This document shows, one piece after another, positions 33,409 through 41,771 of a stretch of DNA of 64,000 bases (the stretch's first letter is position 1; each line of letters opens with the position of its first letter). The DNA is taken from contig CAVYCE010000001.1 in NCBI GenBank assembly GCA_963766995.1, forward strand, positions 434,001-498,000, given 5' to 3'. The translations under genes and the position numbers were made by a program. The notes below the pieces were generated by a model. The model was not told where the DNA came from. It searched no databases and saw nothing but the letters and a program-made list of their open reading frames with translations. This DNA is from Bog-473 sp963766995 (GTDB lineage: Bacteria > Actinomycetota > Acidimicrobiia > Acidimicrobiales > RAAP-2).

Positions 33409-34080
33409 GTGCGCATCCTGGTGGTGGACGACGACCTCGCTGTCCGCCGATCTATCGATCGAGCGCTCCGTCTCGAGGGCTATGAGGTGACCACGGTGGC
33501 TTCGGGCGGCGAGGCCCTGGAGGCGCTGGCCCAGTCTCCGCCCGATGCCATGATCCTCGATCTGCAGCTGCCCGATCTCGACGGTCTGGCCGTCTGCCGC
33601 CGCATCCGGAGTGCTGGCGACGACACGCCAGTACTCATGCTGACGGCGCGCCAAGCCGTCGACGACCGAGTGCAGGGACTCGACGCCGGAGCCGACGATT
33701 ACCTGGTCAAGCCCTTCGCTCTGGCAGAGCTCCTAGCCCGCCTGCGTGCCCTGCTGCGCCGGCGCTTCGAGGGCGAGGGCGGACTCATCCGCGTTGGTGA
33801 CCTCAGGCTTGACCTCTCCACTCGGGAAGCGCACCGGGGTGAGCGTTCCTTCACCCTGACCCGGATTGAGTTCGACCTGCTCGAGACCTTCATGCGCCAC
33901 CCCCGCCAAGTCCTCACTCGCGAGGTACTCCTGCACCAGGTGTGGCGCTTTGACTTCGACTCGGGCACCAACTCGCTGGCCGTCTACGTGGGCTACCTGC
34001 GGCGCAAGACCGAGGAGGGCGGCGAAGACCGCTGCATTCACACCGTCAGGGGTGTGGGCTACATCCTGCGAGACCTATGA
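33409..34080 (+). CDS. OmpR-family response regulator
   Basis: A 223-residue regulator starting with GTG. The receiver domain has VVDDD (7-9 acidic pocket), the phosphorylation site D51 in MILDLQLPD, T79 in LMLTAR and K101 in LVKPF. The C-terminal winged helix (FTLTRIEFDLLETFMRHPRQVLTREVLL...VYVGYLRRKTE...VRGVGYILR) is of the OmpR/PhoB type. The stop overlaps the kinase start (ATGA). The pair resembles MprA/MprB and TcrA-like systems of mycobacteria in layout; the signal is unknown. Confidence 0.95.
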   Translation: MRILVVDDDLAVRRSIDRALRLEGYEVTTVASGGEALEALAQSPPDAMILDLQLPDLDGLAVCRRIRSAGDDTPVLMLTARQAVDDRVQGLDAGADDYLVKPFALAELLARLRALLRRRFEGEGGLIRVGDLRLDLSTREAHRGERSFTLTRIEFDLLETFMRHPRQVLTREVLLHQVWRFDFDSGTNSLAVYVGYLRRKTEEGGEDRCIHTVRGVGYILRDL

Positions 34081-35429
34081 CCTTCCGCACTCGCTTGGTC
34101 CTAGCGTCCACGGTGGCCGTGGTGGTCGCCATCCTGGCTGCGTCCACGGCGTCGTACGTGGCCGCCCGCAATACGTTGTTCAACGCGGCCGACAATTCGC
34201 TACAGGCGGCGGCCGACAAGTTGAACGCCGGGCAGAACATTGACACCACCAATGCTGTGCTGGGCCAGATAGTGGACTCCACCGGCGCGGTCGTCACCGG
34301 AGGCGATCTCCCCGTCACGGCACAGGTCCGACTGGTCGCCGCCGGCCTGGCGCATGCCTATTTCACCACTGTGATCGTGAACGGCAACCAACTACGCGAG
34401 CTCGTCGAGCCGTTGGCCGTCGGCACCCAGATTCAGGAGGAACCGCTCGAAGAAGGCGGCGCCCTACAAATCGCCACCCTCCTGAACGTGGGGCCATTGC
34501 TGCGAAAACTTGGACTAGTGCTCATTTTCGTCGCCCTGAGCGGGGTCCTCCTGGCCATCGTGCTGGGCCTGCTGGTAGCCCGCACTGCCCTGGTGCCACT
34601 CAATTCCTTGACGGCCACCCTCGAAGATCTGGCTGAGAACACCGACGTCAGCCAACGACTCTCCGCCGGCGGGCCCGACGAGTTGGGCCGGCTGCGAAGA
34701 ACGTTCAACCGATTACTGGAGGCGCTCGAGTCGTCGCGTCGCGCCCAGAGCCAGCTGGTGCTCGATGCCTCCCATGAGCTTCGGACCCCGCTCACCAGCT
34801 TGCGCACCAACCTCGAGGTCATCCGCCGGGTGGACGAGCTGTCACTAGCCGACCGCTCAGTGCTGGTGGACGACGTCCTGGTGCAGTTGCAAGAACTGAC
34901 CGACCTGGTGGGTGACCTGGCCGAACTGGCCCGCGGCGATCAGCTGCCCGTCTCCCGGGAACCGCTTCGGCTCGATCATCTGGTCGGCGACGCCGTCGCT
35001 CTGGCCATCACCCATGGCCGCACCCAGGAGGTCACGTTTGACTTCACCGCGCATGAGTGTTGGGTCGAGGCTCACGCCGACCGGCTGGCCCGCGCCGTGG
35101 GCAACCTGCTCGACAACGCCCGCAAGTACAGCCCGCCCGGGCAATCGGTGGCAGTCACCTGCAGCAACGGGCAGGTGGTCGTTCAAGACCATGGCCCCGG
35201 CATTGCGCCCGGGGACTTGCCGCACATCTTCGACCGCTTCTACCGCTCACCGGCAGCTCGGGCCCAACCCGGCTCCGGTCTGGGCCTGGCCATCGTGGCC
35301 CAAGTGGCCAAGGCCGAAGGTGGCACCGTCTGGGCCGAAGCCGCCCCGGGCGGGGGCACGCGGTTGACCCTGCGGCTCCCCATAGTGGCGGCTCCAGACG
35401 AGGTGCCCATCACGGTCGAAGGCCCCTAA
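34077..35429 (+). CDS. sensor histidine kinase
   Basis: A 450-residue membrane kinase. TM1 spans about 6-30, an extracytoplasmic sensor 31-140, TM2 about 145-168, and HAMP 169-220. HisKA has H233 in DASHELRTPLTSL. HATPase_c has the N box VGNLLDNARKYS (N347), G1 DHGPGI (371-376), an F box FDRFYR and G2 GSGLGLAI (399-406). It autophosphorylates and passes phosphate to the overlapping regulator. The sensor domain is ~110 residues with no recognised ligand fold. Confidence 0.94.
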   Translation: MTFRTRLVLASTVAVVVAILAASTASYVAARNTLFNAADNSLQAAADKLNAGQNIDTTNAVLGQIVDSTGAVVTGGDLPVTAQVRLVAAGLAHAYFTTVIVNGNQLRELVEPLAVGTQIQEEPLEEGGALQIATLLNVGPLLRKLGLVLIFVALSGVLLAIVLGLLVARTALVPLNSLTATLEDLAENTDVSQRLSAGGPDELGRLRRTFNRLLEALESSRRAQSQLVLDASHELRTPLTSLRTNLEVIRRVDELSLADRSVLVDDVLVQLQELTDLVGDLAELARGDQLPVSREPLRLDHLVGDAVALAITHGRTQEVTFDFTAHECWVEAHADRLARAVGNLLDNARKYSPPGQSVAVTCSNGQVVVQDHGPGIAPGDLPHIFDRFYRSPAARAQPGSGLGLAIVAQVAKAEGGTVWAEAAPGGGTRLTLRLPIVAAPDEVPITVEGP

Positions 35430-35443
35430 CTGAGTGCGGTCAT

Positions 35444-35812
35444 CTAAGGGGCATCAATCAGCTCGATCCGATTCCCGAATGGGTCGTCCACGTAGCTCCC
35501 GGCACCCTCGGGTTGGTCGGGATTGGGCCGCACCTCCACACCGGCGGCCATGAGCGATCGGCTCAAGCCAGCCAAGTTCCGAACCAGCAGGGCCGGATGA
35601 GCCTTCTTGGCCGGTCGGAAGTCCGGATCGACGCCCAAGTGGACGACGGCCGAACCTGAGGAGAACCAGCACCCGCCTCGACTGGCCATGGGCTCCGGCT
35701 TGGGGTGGCGGGTGAATCCCAGTAAGCCGACATAGAACGCCTCGGCCACGGCCTCTTGCCCAGCGGGCATGGCCAACTGGGTGTGATCGAGACCCACGAC
35801 CTCGAACGTCAT
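35444..35812 (-). CDS. VOC (glyoxalase-fold) family protein
   Basis: About 122 residues from the ATG at 35812 (MTFEVVGLDHTQLAMP). There are two beta-alpha-beta3 halves: the first holds GLDHTQL (metal His), the second ends with VDDPFGNRIELID (metal Glu), as in VOC enzymes and binding proteins. AVVHLGVD in the middle gives a further His. It could be a lyase, dioxygenase or resistance protein; nothing points to one of these. It converges on the kinase gene. Confidence 0.82.
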   Translation of the reverse strand: MTFEVVGLDHTQLAMPAGQEAVAEAFYVGLLGFTRHPKPEPMASRGGCWFSSGSAVVHLGVDPDFRPAKKAHPALLVRNLAGLSRSLMAAGVEVRPNPDQPEGAGSYVDDPFGNRIELIDAP

Positions 35813-35930
35813 CAGGCTCCCTTCGCTGATACCAAACATGGCACCCGGCAAGGACTCACTGACCAAGCCAGCATTCGCTTCACTGAGGTCATGGACCAGT
35901 CAGTGAGCGTTGCCGACGAGAGGCGTTCGA

Positions 35931-36029
35931 CTACTTACCCGCTCGTCGCTGCCAACGGGTGGCCTTCAGCATCTTCTTGTGCTTTTTCTTGCGCATTCGC
36001 TTGCGCCGCTTCTTTATCAGTGAACCCAC
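35931..36029 (-). CDS. bS22-like small ribosomal protein (AURKAIP1/COX24 domain)
   Basis: A 32-residue, extremely basic protein from the GTG at 36029: VGSLIKKRRKRMRKKKHKKM then LKATRWQRRAGK. The GS-IKKRRKRM-KKKH-K-L opening is the hallmark of the short AURKAIP1/COX24-domain protein, which is the small-subunit protein bS22 in mycobacteria. It is too short for routine gene calling. Nothing else is seen between 36030 and 36187. Confidence 0.85.
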   Translation of the reverse strand: MGSLIKKRRKRMRKKKHKKMLKATRWQRRAGK

Positions 36030-36187
36030 GCCGGGGACCCTAGTCGCCGCCAACACACCTGCCCAGACGGTGCCCCTGCAGACAGGCGGCTTCAGGAAGG
36101 GCCTGAACCTGCTCTCGGCGTCGTTCTTGTACGGTCGGAGTCAGTGGATCCACGACGCCTGGGCCGCCGAAGGCAGAGGAGATTGGG

Positions 36188-36952
36188 ATGAAGCCGCACG
36201 AACAAGCATGGGAGGACTGGGCCTCTCTGGACCCCTTCTATGCGATTCTGACCGATCCTAAATTCCGGCATGGAGGCGGGGACCGAGCCGAATTCTTCGA
36301 AACCGGTCAGAGCATGGCCTCGGGAGTCCTTTTGCAATGTGACGAACTGGGCCTCGCCCAAGGCCATGGTCGAGCCCTGGACTTTGGGTGTGGAGTGGGG
36401 CGAATCTCCGCTCCGCTGTCCCAGACCTTCGGCGAAGTGATCGGCCTAGATGTGTCTCCGAGCATGGTGGCGGAGGCTCGGAAGGTGCATGCCAGCGTCA
36501 CCAACTGTCGATTTGAAGTGCATCAGGGCAACACGCTTGGCCACTATCAAGATCAGTCATTCGACCTCGTCTTCTGCGTGCTGGTGCTGCAGCACCTCTC
36601 GAGCCAAGCGGCCATTTTGGAGTACCTACAAGAATTCGTTCGAGTACTTCGGCCAGGAGGTGCCCTTGCCTTTCAGCTTCCCTCCAGTGTGCCGGCACCA
36701 CTGCCATTGCCCCACTGGCGTACCCGCACTGGGTTGAAGGCTCGACTGGCGCCAATCTTGCGGCGCCTGGGAGTCAGCGCCAAGTCGTTGCAAGACCGGT
36801 GGGATTGGGCCCCGCAGATGACCATGACGGCCGTCCCCGAAGACCTCACATTGAAAACCCTTTCGGATGCCGGTGCCTCCGTCGTCTTCGCTACCCCGGT
36901 CGATGTAGACCGAGGTGGCACGTCCAGCCGGATCTACTTCGCCACTCGCTAG
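36188..36952 (+). CDS. class I SAM-dependent methyltransferase
   Basis: A 254-residue methyltransferase with GAGGAG 9 bases before its ATG. The N-terminal helix region (WEDWASLDPFYAILTDPKF) precedes motif I ALDFGCGVGRISAPLS, the acidic GLDVSPSMVAEAR, motif IV SFDLVFCVLVLQHLSS and the post-motif RVLRPGGALAFQLPS. This N-terminal helix plus LPSSVP ending resembles methyltransferases found next to glycan genes, but the substrate is unknown. Confidence 0.85.
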   Translation: MKPHEQAWEDWASLDPFYAILTDPKFRHGGGDRAEFFETGQSMASGVLLQCDELGLAQGHGRALDFGCGVGRISAPLSQTFGEVIGLDVSPSMVAEARKVHASVTNCRFEVHQGNTLGHYQDQSFDLVFCVLVLQHLSSQAAILEYLQEFVRVLRPGGALAFQLPSSVPAPLPLPHWRTRTGLKARLAPILRRLGVSAKSLQDRWDWAPQMTMTAVPEDLTLKTLSDAGASVVFATPVDVDRGGTSSRIYFATR

Positions 36953-36991
36953 GCCCAGACCAGCCGGCCGACAGGAGGTGTCTTTCCTGGT

Positions 36992-37768
36992 TCAGCCGTC
37001 CCATCCGCTGGGTACGGTGTTGGTCCGAATCAGCCGACCAGCCTCGTTGACCACAGTCAACGCCCCGGCCTCATCGGTGAACTCGCCGGCATCGATCTCG
37101 ACGAACCAGGTGGAGCCGCTCCCGGCCAAAGTGGGGGTGCGACCGGTGAAGTCGCCCAATGCATCTCGCCAGGCGCCCAGCCGCGGCTCGACCACCAGGG
37201 CGGCGGCAGTCAGCCCGTTAGTACCGACGTCGGGCGACCCTTCTGTCTCCAGCGCGTCCCAGGCGGCGTAGACCGCTCCGGTGTCCACACCGAAGGGCGG
37301 GATCACCAGTAGGTAGTGACGCTCTTCGAAGGGCAGTGGCGTGAGTCGCTCTCCGACGCCTTCGACCAGTGCCCGCCCGCCGGAAACACAGAACGGGACG
37401 TCAGACCCCAGAGCCAAGGCCACCTGAAGGTCAGTACACCCAGCCCAACGGAGCACCGCTCCCGCGTCGCTGGATCCTCCACCCAGCCCTCCTCCGAGCG
37501 GAATCAATTTACGTAGGTGCACCGATGCTGATCGGTCCACCGCGGCCAGCGCCCGGACGATGAGATTGTCGTGCTGCTCGGGCAGGCTCTCCCACCGTGT
37601 GCCTTCTACCGCCTCGACCATGAGGCCTTGCCTTCCCTCGGCGAAGGTCAGCTCGTCACAGAGGGCCAGCGACACCATCTCCGAAGAGAGCTCATGCAGT
37701 CCGTCGGCTCGCACACCGGTCACCGCCAGTGACACCGTGAGTTTGGCCGGCGCCAGCATGGTGGTCAC
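36992..37768 (-). CDS. ispE: 4-diphosphocytidyl-2-C-methyl-D-erythritol kinase
   Basis: A 258-residue GHMP kinase: APAKLTVSLAVTGVRADGLHEL at the start (catalytic Lys and His), the ATP loop IPLGGGLGGGSSDAGAVL in the middle and TLAGSGSTWFV near the end. It phosphorylates CDP-methylerythritol in the MEP isoprenoid pathway. It is slightly short but complete. The start overlaps the rsmA stop by 4 bases, the usual actinobacterial pairing. Confidence 0.95.
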   Translation of the reverse strand: MTTMLAPAKLTVSLAVTGVRADGLHELSSEMVSLALCDELTFAEGRQGLMVEAVEGTRWESLPEQHDNLIVRALAAVDRSASVHLRKLIPLGGGLGGGSSDAGAVLRWAGCTDLQVALALGSDVPFCVSGGRALVEGVGERLTPLPFEERHYLLVIPPFGVDTGAVYAAWDALETEGSPDVGTNGLTAAALVVEPRLGAWRDALGDFTGRTPTLAGSGSTWFVEIDAGEFTDEAGALTVVNEAGRLIRTNTVPSGWDG

Positions 37769-38583
37769 CGAGCCAAGCGCCCGAACTCTTCGACCGTGAG
37801 CTCCTCAGCTCGGGCGTCGGGACGAATGCCGGCCCGTTCGAATGCCTCGGCTTCGACCACACCGGCCAAAGAGCGGCGCAGCATTTTGCGGCGCTGGCCG
37901 AAGCCCGCCTTCACCACGGTGGCTAAACGCTCGTAGCTGACGTCGTCCGGACTGACGGCTGGCGCCGGCCGCCGATCGAATCGCACCAGGACCGACTCCA
38001 CCCGTGGTCGGGGCACGAACACCGAGGCCGGCACCCGACCCACCACAGAGGCATTGGCGAAGTAAGCCACTCGCACCGAAACGGAACCGTAGGCGTCGTC
38101 GCCCACGTGCGCCGCCATGCGCTCACCCACTTCTCGTTGCACCATGACCAGGAGGTGCTGCACCGCCGGTACTTCGACCAGGGTGCGCATCACCAAAGGG
38201 GTGGCCACGTTGTAGGGCAGATTGGCCACCAGGGACCACACGCCACCGCCGCGGGCTTGGAGCAACTCCTCCATCGGCAACGTCATGGCATCACCCTCGA
38301 CCACTTCGACGCCCACCGGTTCGGCCACGGCGCGCAATACCGGCAGCAGGTAGCGATCCAGCTCCACCGCCACGACCCGCGCCCCGGTCTCGGCCAGGGC
38401 CAGGGTCAGCGACCCGAGACCGGCCCCAATCTCGAGGACGGAGGAACCCGGCCCCACCTCAGCCAGACGGGCAATACGGCGCACCGTGTTGGGGTCGGCC
38501 ACAAAGTTCTGACCCAACGCCCGGCTGGGCGTGAGGCCGTGGGCCGACAGCAACTCTGCGATATCAGCCCCGGAATGCGTCAC
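37765..38583 (-). CDS. rsmA: 16S rRNA dimethyladenosine transferase RsmA (KsgA)
   Basis: A 272-residue methyltransferase: LGQNFVADPNTVRRI at the start, motif I VLEIGAGLGSLTLALAE, the acidic VVAVELDRY, the catalytic NLPYNVATPLVM, then FVPRPRVESVLV and the C-terminal helical domain. It dimethylates two adjacent adenosines near the 3' end of 16S rRNA. It is coupled to both neighbours by 4-base overlaps. Confidence 0.96.
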   Translation of the reverse strand: MTHSGADIAELLSAHGLTPSRALGQNFVADPNTVRRIARLAEVGPGSSVLEIGAGLGSLTLALAETGARVVAVELDRYLLPVLRAVAEPVGVEVVEGDAMTLPMEELLQARGGGVWSLVANLPYNVATPLVMRTLVEVPAVQHLLVMVQREVGERMAAHVGDDAYGSVSVRVAYFANASVVGRVPASVFVPRPRVESVLVRFDRRPAPAVSPDDVSYERLATVVKAGFGQRRKMLRRSLAGVVEAEAFERAGIRPDARAEELTVEEFGRLAR

Positions 38584-39155
38584 CAGGAGATTGTGACGTC
38601 CATCACTCCTCGGTAGGGGTCTTCGAGCTGAGAAAAGCCAGAAAAGGACATATCGAGCACTCTCGGGTAGCCGGCCACCTCGTAGTCGTCAATGAGGCAG
38701 GTCACGCTGGCACCGGTGGCGTCGTTGGTCACCGTCACCACGGTGCCACGAGGCAGGAAGTGGCTGGCGCAGGTGCCTGGCCCCGCCTGGGGGTACCAGG
38801 TGGCCTGTCCGTGCATGGTGTAGTTGGTAATGACCGGACGCAGCACTGGGGGCGTGGTGGTGATGGTGTCCGATACGGGCTCGGAGGCCACGACCACTTC
38901 GCCAATCGGCACCACGGGCGTCCCCGGCACCACGTAGGCCACCAAGTGCGAAGACAGGTCCACGTGGTCAAGCGCCGATGGCGGGTGGACCGTGGTCACA
39001 CCGCGCGCATCGAGCGTCGTCACTCCGTTGTGTTGCAGCAAAAGGAAAGGCGTGCCGAACAACGCACCGCTGAGGACAGCGGCAATGACGAGACGCCTCC
39101 CCTGAGTGCTCTGTTTCCGCAGGGCTCCACCCTTCTCCGGGACCAGTGCAACCAC
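38580..39155 (-). CDS. RlpA-like double-psi beta-barrel exported protein
   Basis: A 191-residue exported protein. A basic N-terminus leads into a signal or anchor helix (LVIAAVLSGALFGTPFLLL). A middle region of ~60 residues has repeated V/T/P strands. The C-terminus (MHGQATWYPQAGPGTCASHFLPRGTVVTVTND...VLDMS...FSQLEDPYRGVMDVTI) is the RlpA/DPBB fold with its Asp. Mycobacteria have the resuscitation factor rpfB at this point of the order tatD-rpfB-rsmA-ispE; here the lytic domain is replaced by a barrel. A cell wall role is likely. Confidence 0.78.
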   Translation of the reverse strand: MVALVPEKGGALRKQSTQGRRLVIAAVLSGALFGTPFLLLQHNGVTTLDARGVTTVHPPSALDHVDLSSHLVAYVVPGTPVVPIGEVVVASEPVSDTITTTPPVLRPVITNYTMHGQATWYPQAGPGTCASHFLPRGTVVTVTNDATGASVTCLIDDYEVAGYPRVLDMSFSGFSQLEDPYRGVMDVTISW

Positions 39156-39381
39156 GCCAGCACAGGTCTGGCGAGGGGGGTTCCTGAAAACCTAGAGACA
39201 GTGCAGCGGGCCGCGCAAATGCGGAAAGAAAACCGAAAAATCGGACTTCATCTTCCCTGCTCAATGATGATTTCCTGCGAGATATTTATGTGAAATACCA
39301 GGTCAAAGCGCACTTTTGGCCAGAATCAACCTGTATTCCCTGGTCACAAGGTTCTCGTATTACACACAAAAACAGGAGGAT
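39156..39381. other. AT-rich gap upstream of the RlpA-like gene
   Basis: 226 bases between tatD and the RlpA-like gene, distinctly richer in A and T than its neighbours. It probably holds the promoter and a long leader for the RlpA-like gene (minus strand). I looked for a ydaO-type c-di-AMP riboswitch, common before rpf-like genes, and could not match its core. Confidence 0.4.
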
Positions 39382-40173
39382 TTAGTGGGGCAGTGAGAAG
39401 GCACGCGAGGCGGCCTCGGCCGACCGTTCCCGCACCTCTTCCACCGAGCACCCCTTGACCTCGGCCACGGTGGCGCCGACGAAAGGCAACAGAGCCGGTT
39501 CATTTGGTCGCCCACGGTGCGGCACTGGCGCCAGGAACGGGCTGTCGGTCTCCACCAGCAACTGCTCCAGCGGACACAAGGCCACCGCCTCGCGCACGTC
39601 ACTGGCGTTCTTGAAGGTGACGATGCCGCTGAAGGACACGAACATGCCTTCCTGCAAGCAACGCTCGGCCTCCGCCGGTCCCCCGGTGAAGCAGTGCAGA
39701 ACGGTACGCGCCGGTACTCCTTCGGAGGCCAAAATGTCGAAGAGGTCGTCCCAAGCGTCGCGAGCGTGAATGACCAACGCCAGGCTCAGCTGATGAGCCA
39801 GCGCTATCTGCTGCGCGAACGCAGTGCGTTGAGCCGGGCGCGGCGAGTGCTCATAGAAATAGTCGAGTCCGCACTCTCCGATGGCCACCACCGCTCCGTC
39901 GCCGACGGCCGTCTCCTCCACTGCCATGCGAACCACCGCATCGGTGCCGACACTGGCCTCATGGGGATGCAGACCAATAGAAGCCCAGGCCCTGGGGCCC
40001 TCGCCGGTTTGTGCTGTTCGGGCCAGCGCCACGGCCTGGCGGGAGGTGGTTTCCCCGGTGCCGATGCAGACCAGACGGTCAATTCCCGCTTCCCGGGCCC
40101 GTTCCAGCAATGCGGGCAGGTCGTCTTGGTACTCCTCCTGCACGTGGCAGTGGGAATCGAACCAGCCGCTCAC
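39382..40173 (-). CDS. tatD: TatD-family metal-dependent deoxyribonuclease
   Basis: A 263-residue TIM-barrel hydrolase. The metal ligands are in WFDSHCHVQ (H-x-H), AIGECGLDYF (Glu), LVIHARDAWDD (His), VLHCFTGG (His) and VETDSPFLAPVPHRGRPNEP (Asp). The family has 3'-5' exonuclease activity on single-stranded DNA. The start overlaps the metG stop by 4 bases. Confidence 0.95.
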   Translation of the reverse strand: MSGWFDSHCHVQEEYQDDLPALLERAREAGIDRLVCIGTGETTSRQAVALARTAQTGEGPRAWASIGLHPHEASVGTDAVVRMAVEETAVGDGAVVAIGECGLDYFYEHSPRPAQRTAFAQQIALAHQLSLALVIHARDAWDDLFDILASEGVPARTVLHCFTGGPAEAERCLQEGMFVSFSGIVTFKNASDVREAVALCPLEQLLVETDSPFLAPVPHRGRPNEPALLPFVGATVAEVKGCSVEEVRERSAEAASRAFSLPH

Positions 40174-41723
40174 GCCTTGCGGCGCGGGAAGAGGGGATCT
40201 CCCTTCAGCACGCTGGCGCCGCCGGGGTAGCCACCCCAGGCCGCGTCGTCGGGCAAGTGAGCGGCCAGTGGGTCGCCTTCGACCCCAATACGGCGCCAGA
40301 TCTCCGCCGCCGTGTCCGGCATGGCCGGGGCGATCAGCATGGCCACAATGCGCAAGACCTCGAGCGCGCTACCCAGTACCGCGTCGACGCCTGGACCGGG
40401 CTCCATCTTCCACGGCTCCGTCGCTTCCAGTTCGGCGTTGGCCGCGCCGATGAGCCGCCAGGTCGACTCCAACGCCTCGTGCGGAGCCCAGCGGGCCCAG
40501 GCCTGCACCGTCTCATCCAACTGCGTGGCGACGTGGCCGGCCATGGGACTGTTCGGATCAGGCGCCGGGCCGATGCCACCGCACTTGGAGGTGACGACAG
40601 TGGTGACCCGTGAGACCAGATTGCCCAGGTTGTTGGCCAGGTCCGAGTTGTAGCGCGACACGATGCCCTCAAAGGAGAAGTCGCCGTCGCCGCCGAGAGG
40701 AATGTCGCGCAAGAGGTGGTAGCGCAGCGGATCCACACCGAACTCGTCCGCCAGCGCCAAAGGCGACACGTCGGTGATCTTCAGCGCACGGGCCTCGTCT
40801 CCCTCGCCGACCATGCCTGATTGGATGAGCGTCTTTCCCAGCTTCTGGCCACCCATGAGGAGGTAGCCGTGCACGAACAGCTCTTGGGGAGGATCGACCC
40901 CTGCCGCCATGCACATGGCCGGCCACCACACACAGTGGAACTTGAGAATGTCCTTGCCAATCAGGTGATGCGCCGCACCCCACATGCCGGCGAAACGTTC
41001 GGGGTCGGCGCCATATCCGGCCACCGTCAGGTAGTTGATCAATGCGTCGTACCAGACGTAGAAAACGTGTTTGTTGTCCCACGGCACCGGCACGCCCCAA
41101 TTGAACGACGTCCGGGTGATGGAGACGTCTTTCAAGCCCCCGCGAATGAAACCCAAGGCCTCGTTGCGCTTGGAGGTGGGGCGGACGAAGTCGGGGTGAC
41201 TGGCGTAGTAGTCCAGCAACGGTTGCTCGAAGGCGCTTAGCCGGAAGAAGTAGTTGTCCTCGGCCATCTCGACCACCGGGCGGCCGTGCACGGGACACTT
41301 GCCGTCAATGAGCTGATCAGCGGTGTAGTAGTCCTCGCATGACACGCAGTAGAGCCCGGTGTAGCTGTCGAGCTGAATGAAGCCGTTGTCATAAATGGTC
41401 TGCAGGAACGACTGCACCACGGCGTAATGGCGGGGTTCGGTGGTCCGGATGAAGTCGTCGTTACTGATGTTCAGCCGACTCCAGGCTTCCTTGAAGCGGG
41501 CCGAGGTCTGATCGGTCCAGTCCTGCGGCGTGGTGTTGTGCGCCTCGGCCGCCTCCACAATTTTGGCCCCGTGCTCGTCGGTGCCGGTCATGAAGAGAAC
41601 GTCGTCGCCCAGCAGCCGGTGCCAGCGGGCCAGCGCGTCGGCATTGACCGTGGTGTACGCCGTCCCCACATGCGGCGCATCGTTCACGTAATAGATCGGC
41701 GTGGTCAGGTAGTAGGGCGGCAC
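40170..41723 (-). CDS. metG: methionyl-tRNA synthetase with altered KMSKS loop
   Basis: A 517-residue class I synthetase without the C-terminal dimerisation domain. The HIGH-type motif is PHVGTAYTTVNADALAR (near 17). The zinc knuckle is reduced (LYCVSCEDYYTADQLIDGKCPVHG, giving three Cys plus His). HHLIGKDILKFHCVWWPAMC and FGVDPLRYHLLRDIPLGGDGDFS are typical. The KMSKS loop reads GGQKLGKTLIQSG and is followed by an insertion of about a dozen residues before VSPLALADEFG. It charges tRNA-Met. The start is GTG with a perfect inverted repeat directly before it and no Shine-Dalgarno. Confidence 0.94.
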   Translation of the reverse strand: MPPYYLTTPIYYVNDAPHVGTAYTTVNADALARWHRLLGDDVLFMTGTDEHGAKIVEAAEAHNTTPQDWTDQTSARFKEAWSRLNISNDDFIRTTEPRHYAVVQSFLQTIYDNGFIQLDSYTGLYCVSCEDYYTADQLIDGKCPVHGRPVVEMAEDNYFFRLSAFEQPLLDYYASHPDFVRPTSKRNEALGFIRGGLKDVSITRTSFNWGVPVPWDNKHVFYVWYDALINYLTVAGYGADPERFAGMWGAAHHLIGKDILKFHCVWWPAMCMAAGVDPPQELFVHGYLLMGGQKLGKTLIQSGMVGEGDEARALKITDVSPLALADEFGVDPLRYHLLRDIPLGGDGDFSFEGIVSRYNSDLANNLGNLVSRVTTVVTSKCGGIGPAPDPNSPMAGHVATQLDETVQAWARWAPHEALESTWRLIGAANAELEATEPWKMEPGPGVDAVLGSALEVLRIVAMLIAPAMPDTAAEIWRRIGVEGDPLAAHLPDDAAWGGYPGGASVLKGDPLFPRRKA

Positions 41724-41742
41724 CGCCGGTAGCGTACCGGCG
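41724..41742. promoter_or_regulatory. perfect 8-bp inverted repeat touching the metG start
   Basis: CGCCGGTA-GCG-TACCGGCG abuts the GTG start of metG with no spacer. As RNA it would form an 8-bp hairpin where a ribosome-binding site should be. As DNA it could be an operator. Confidence 0.55.
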
Positions 41743-41771
41743 CCATCGATCTGCCCTGGCCCCGCAGGGGT

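Noticed and set aside
39156..39381. ydaO-type (c-di-AMP) riboswitch upstream of the RlpA-like gene
   Set aside because: Position fits, but none of the conserved core strings could be aligned on the minus strand.
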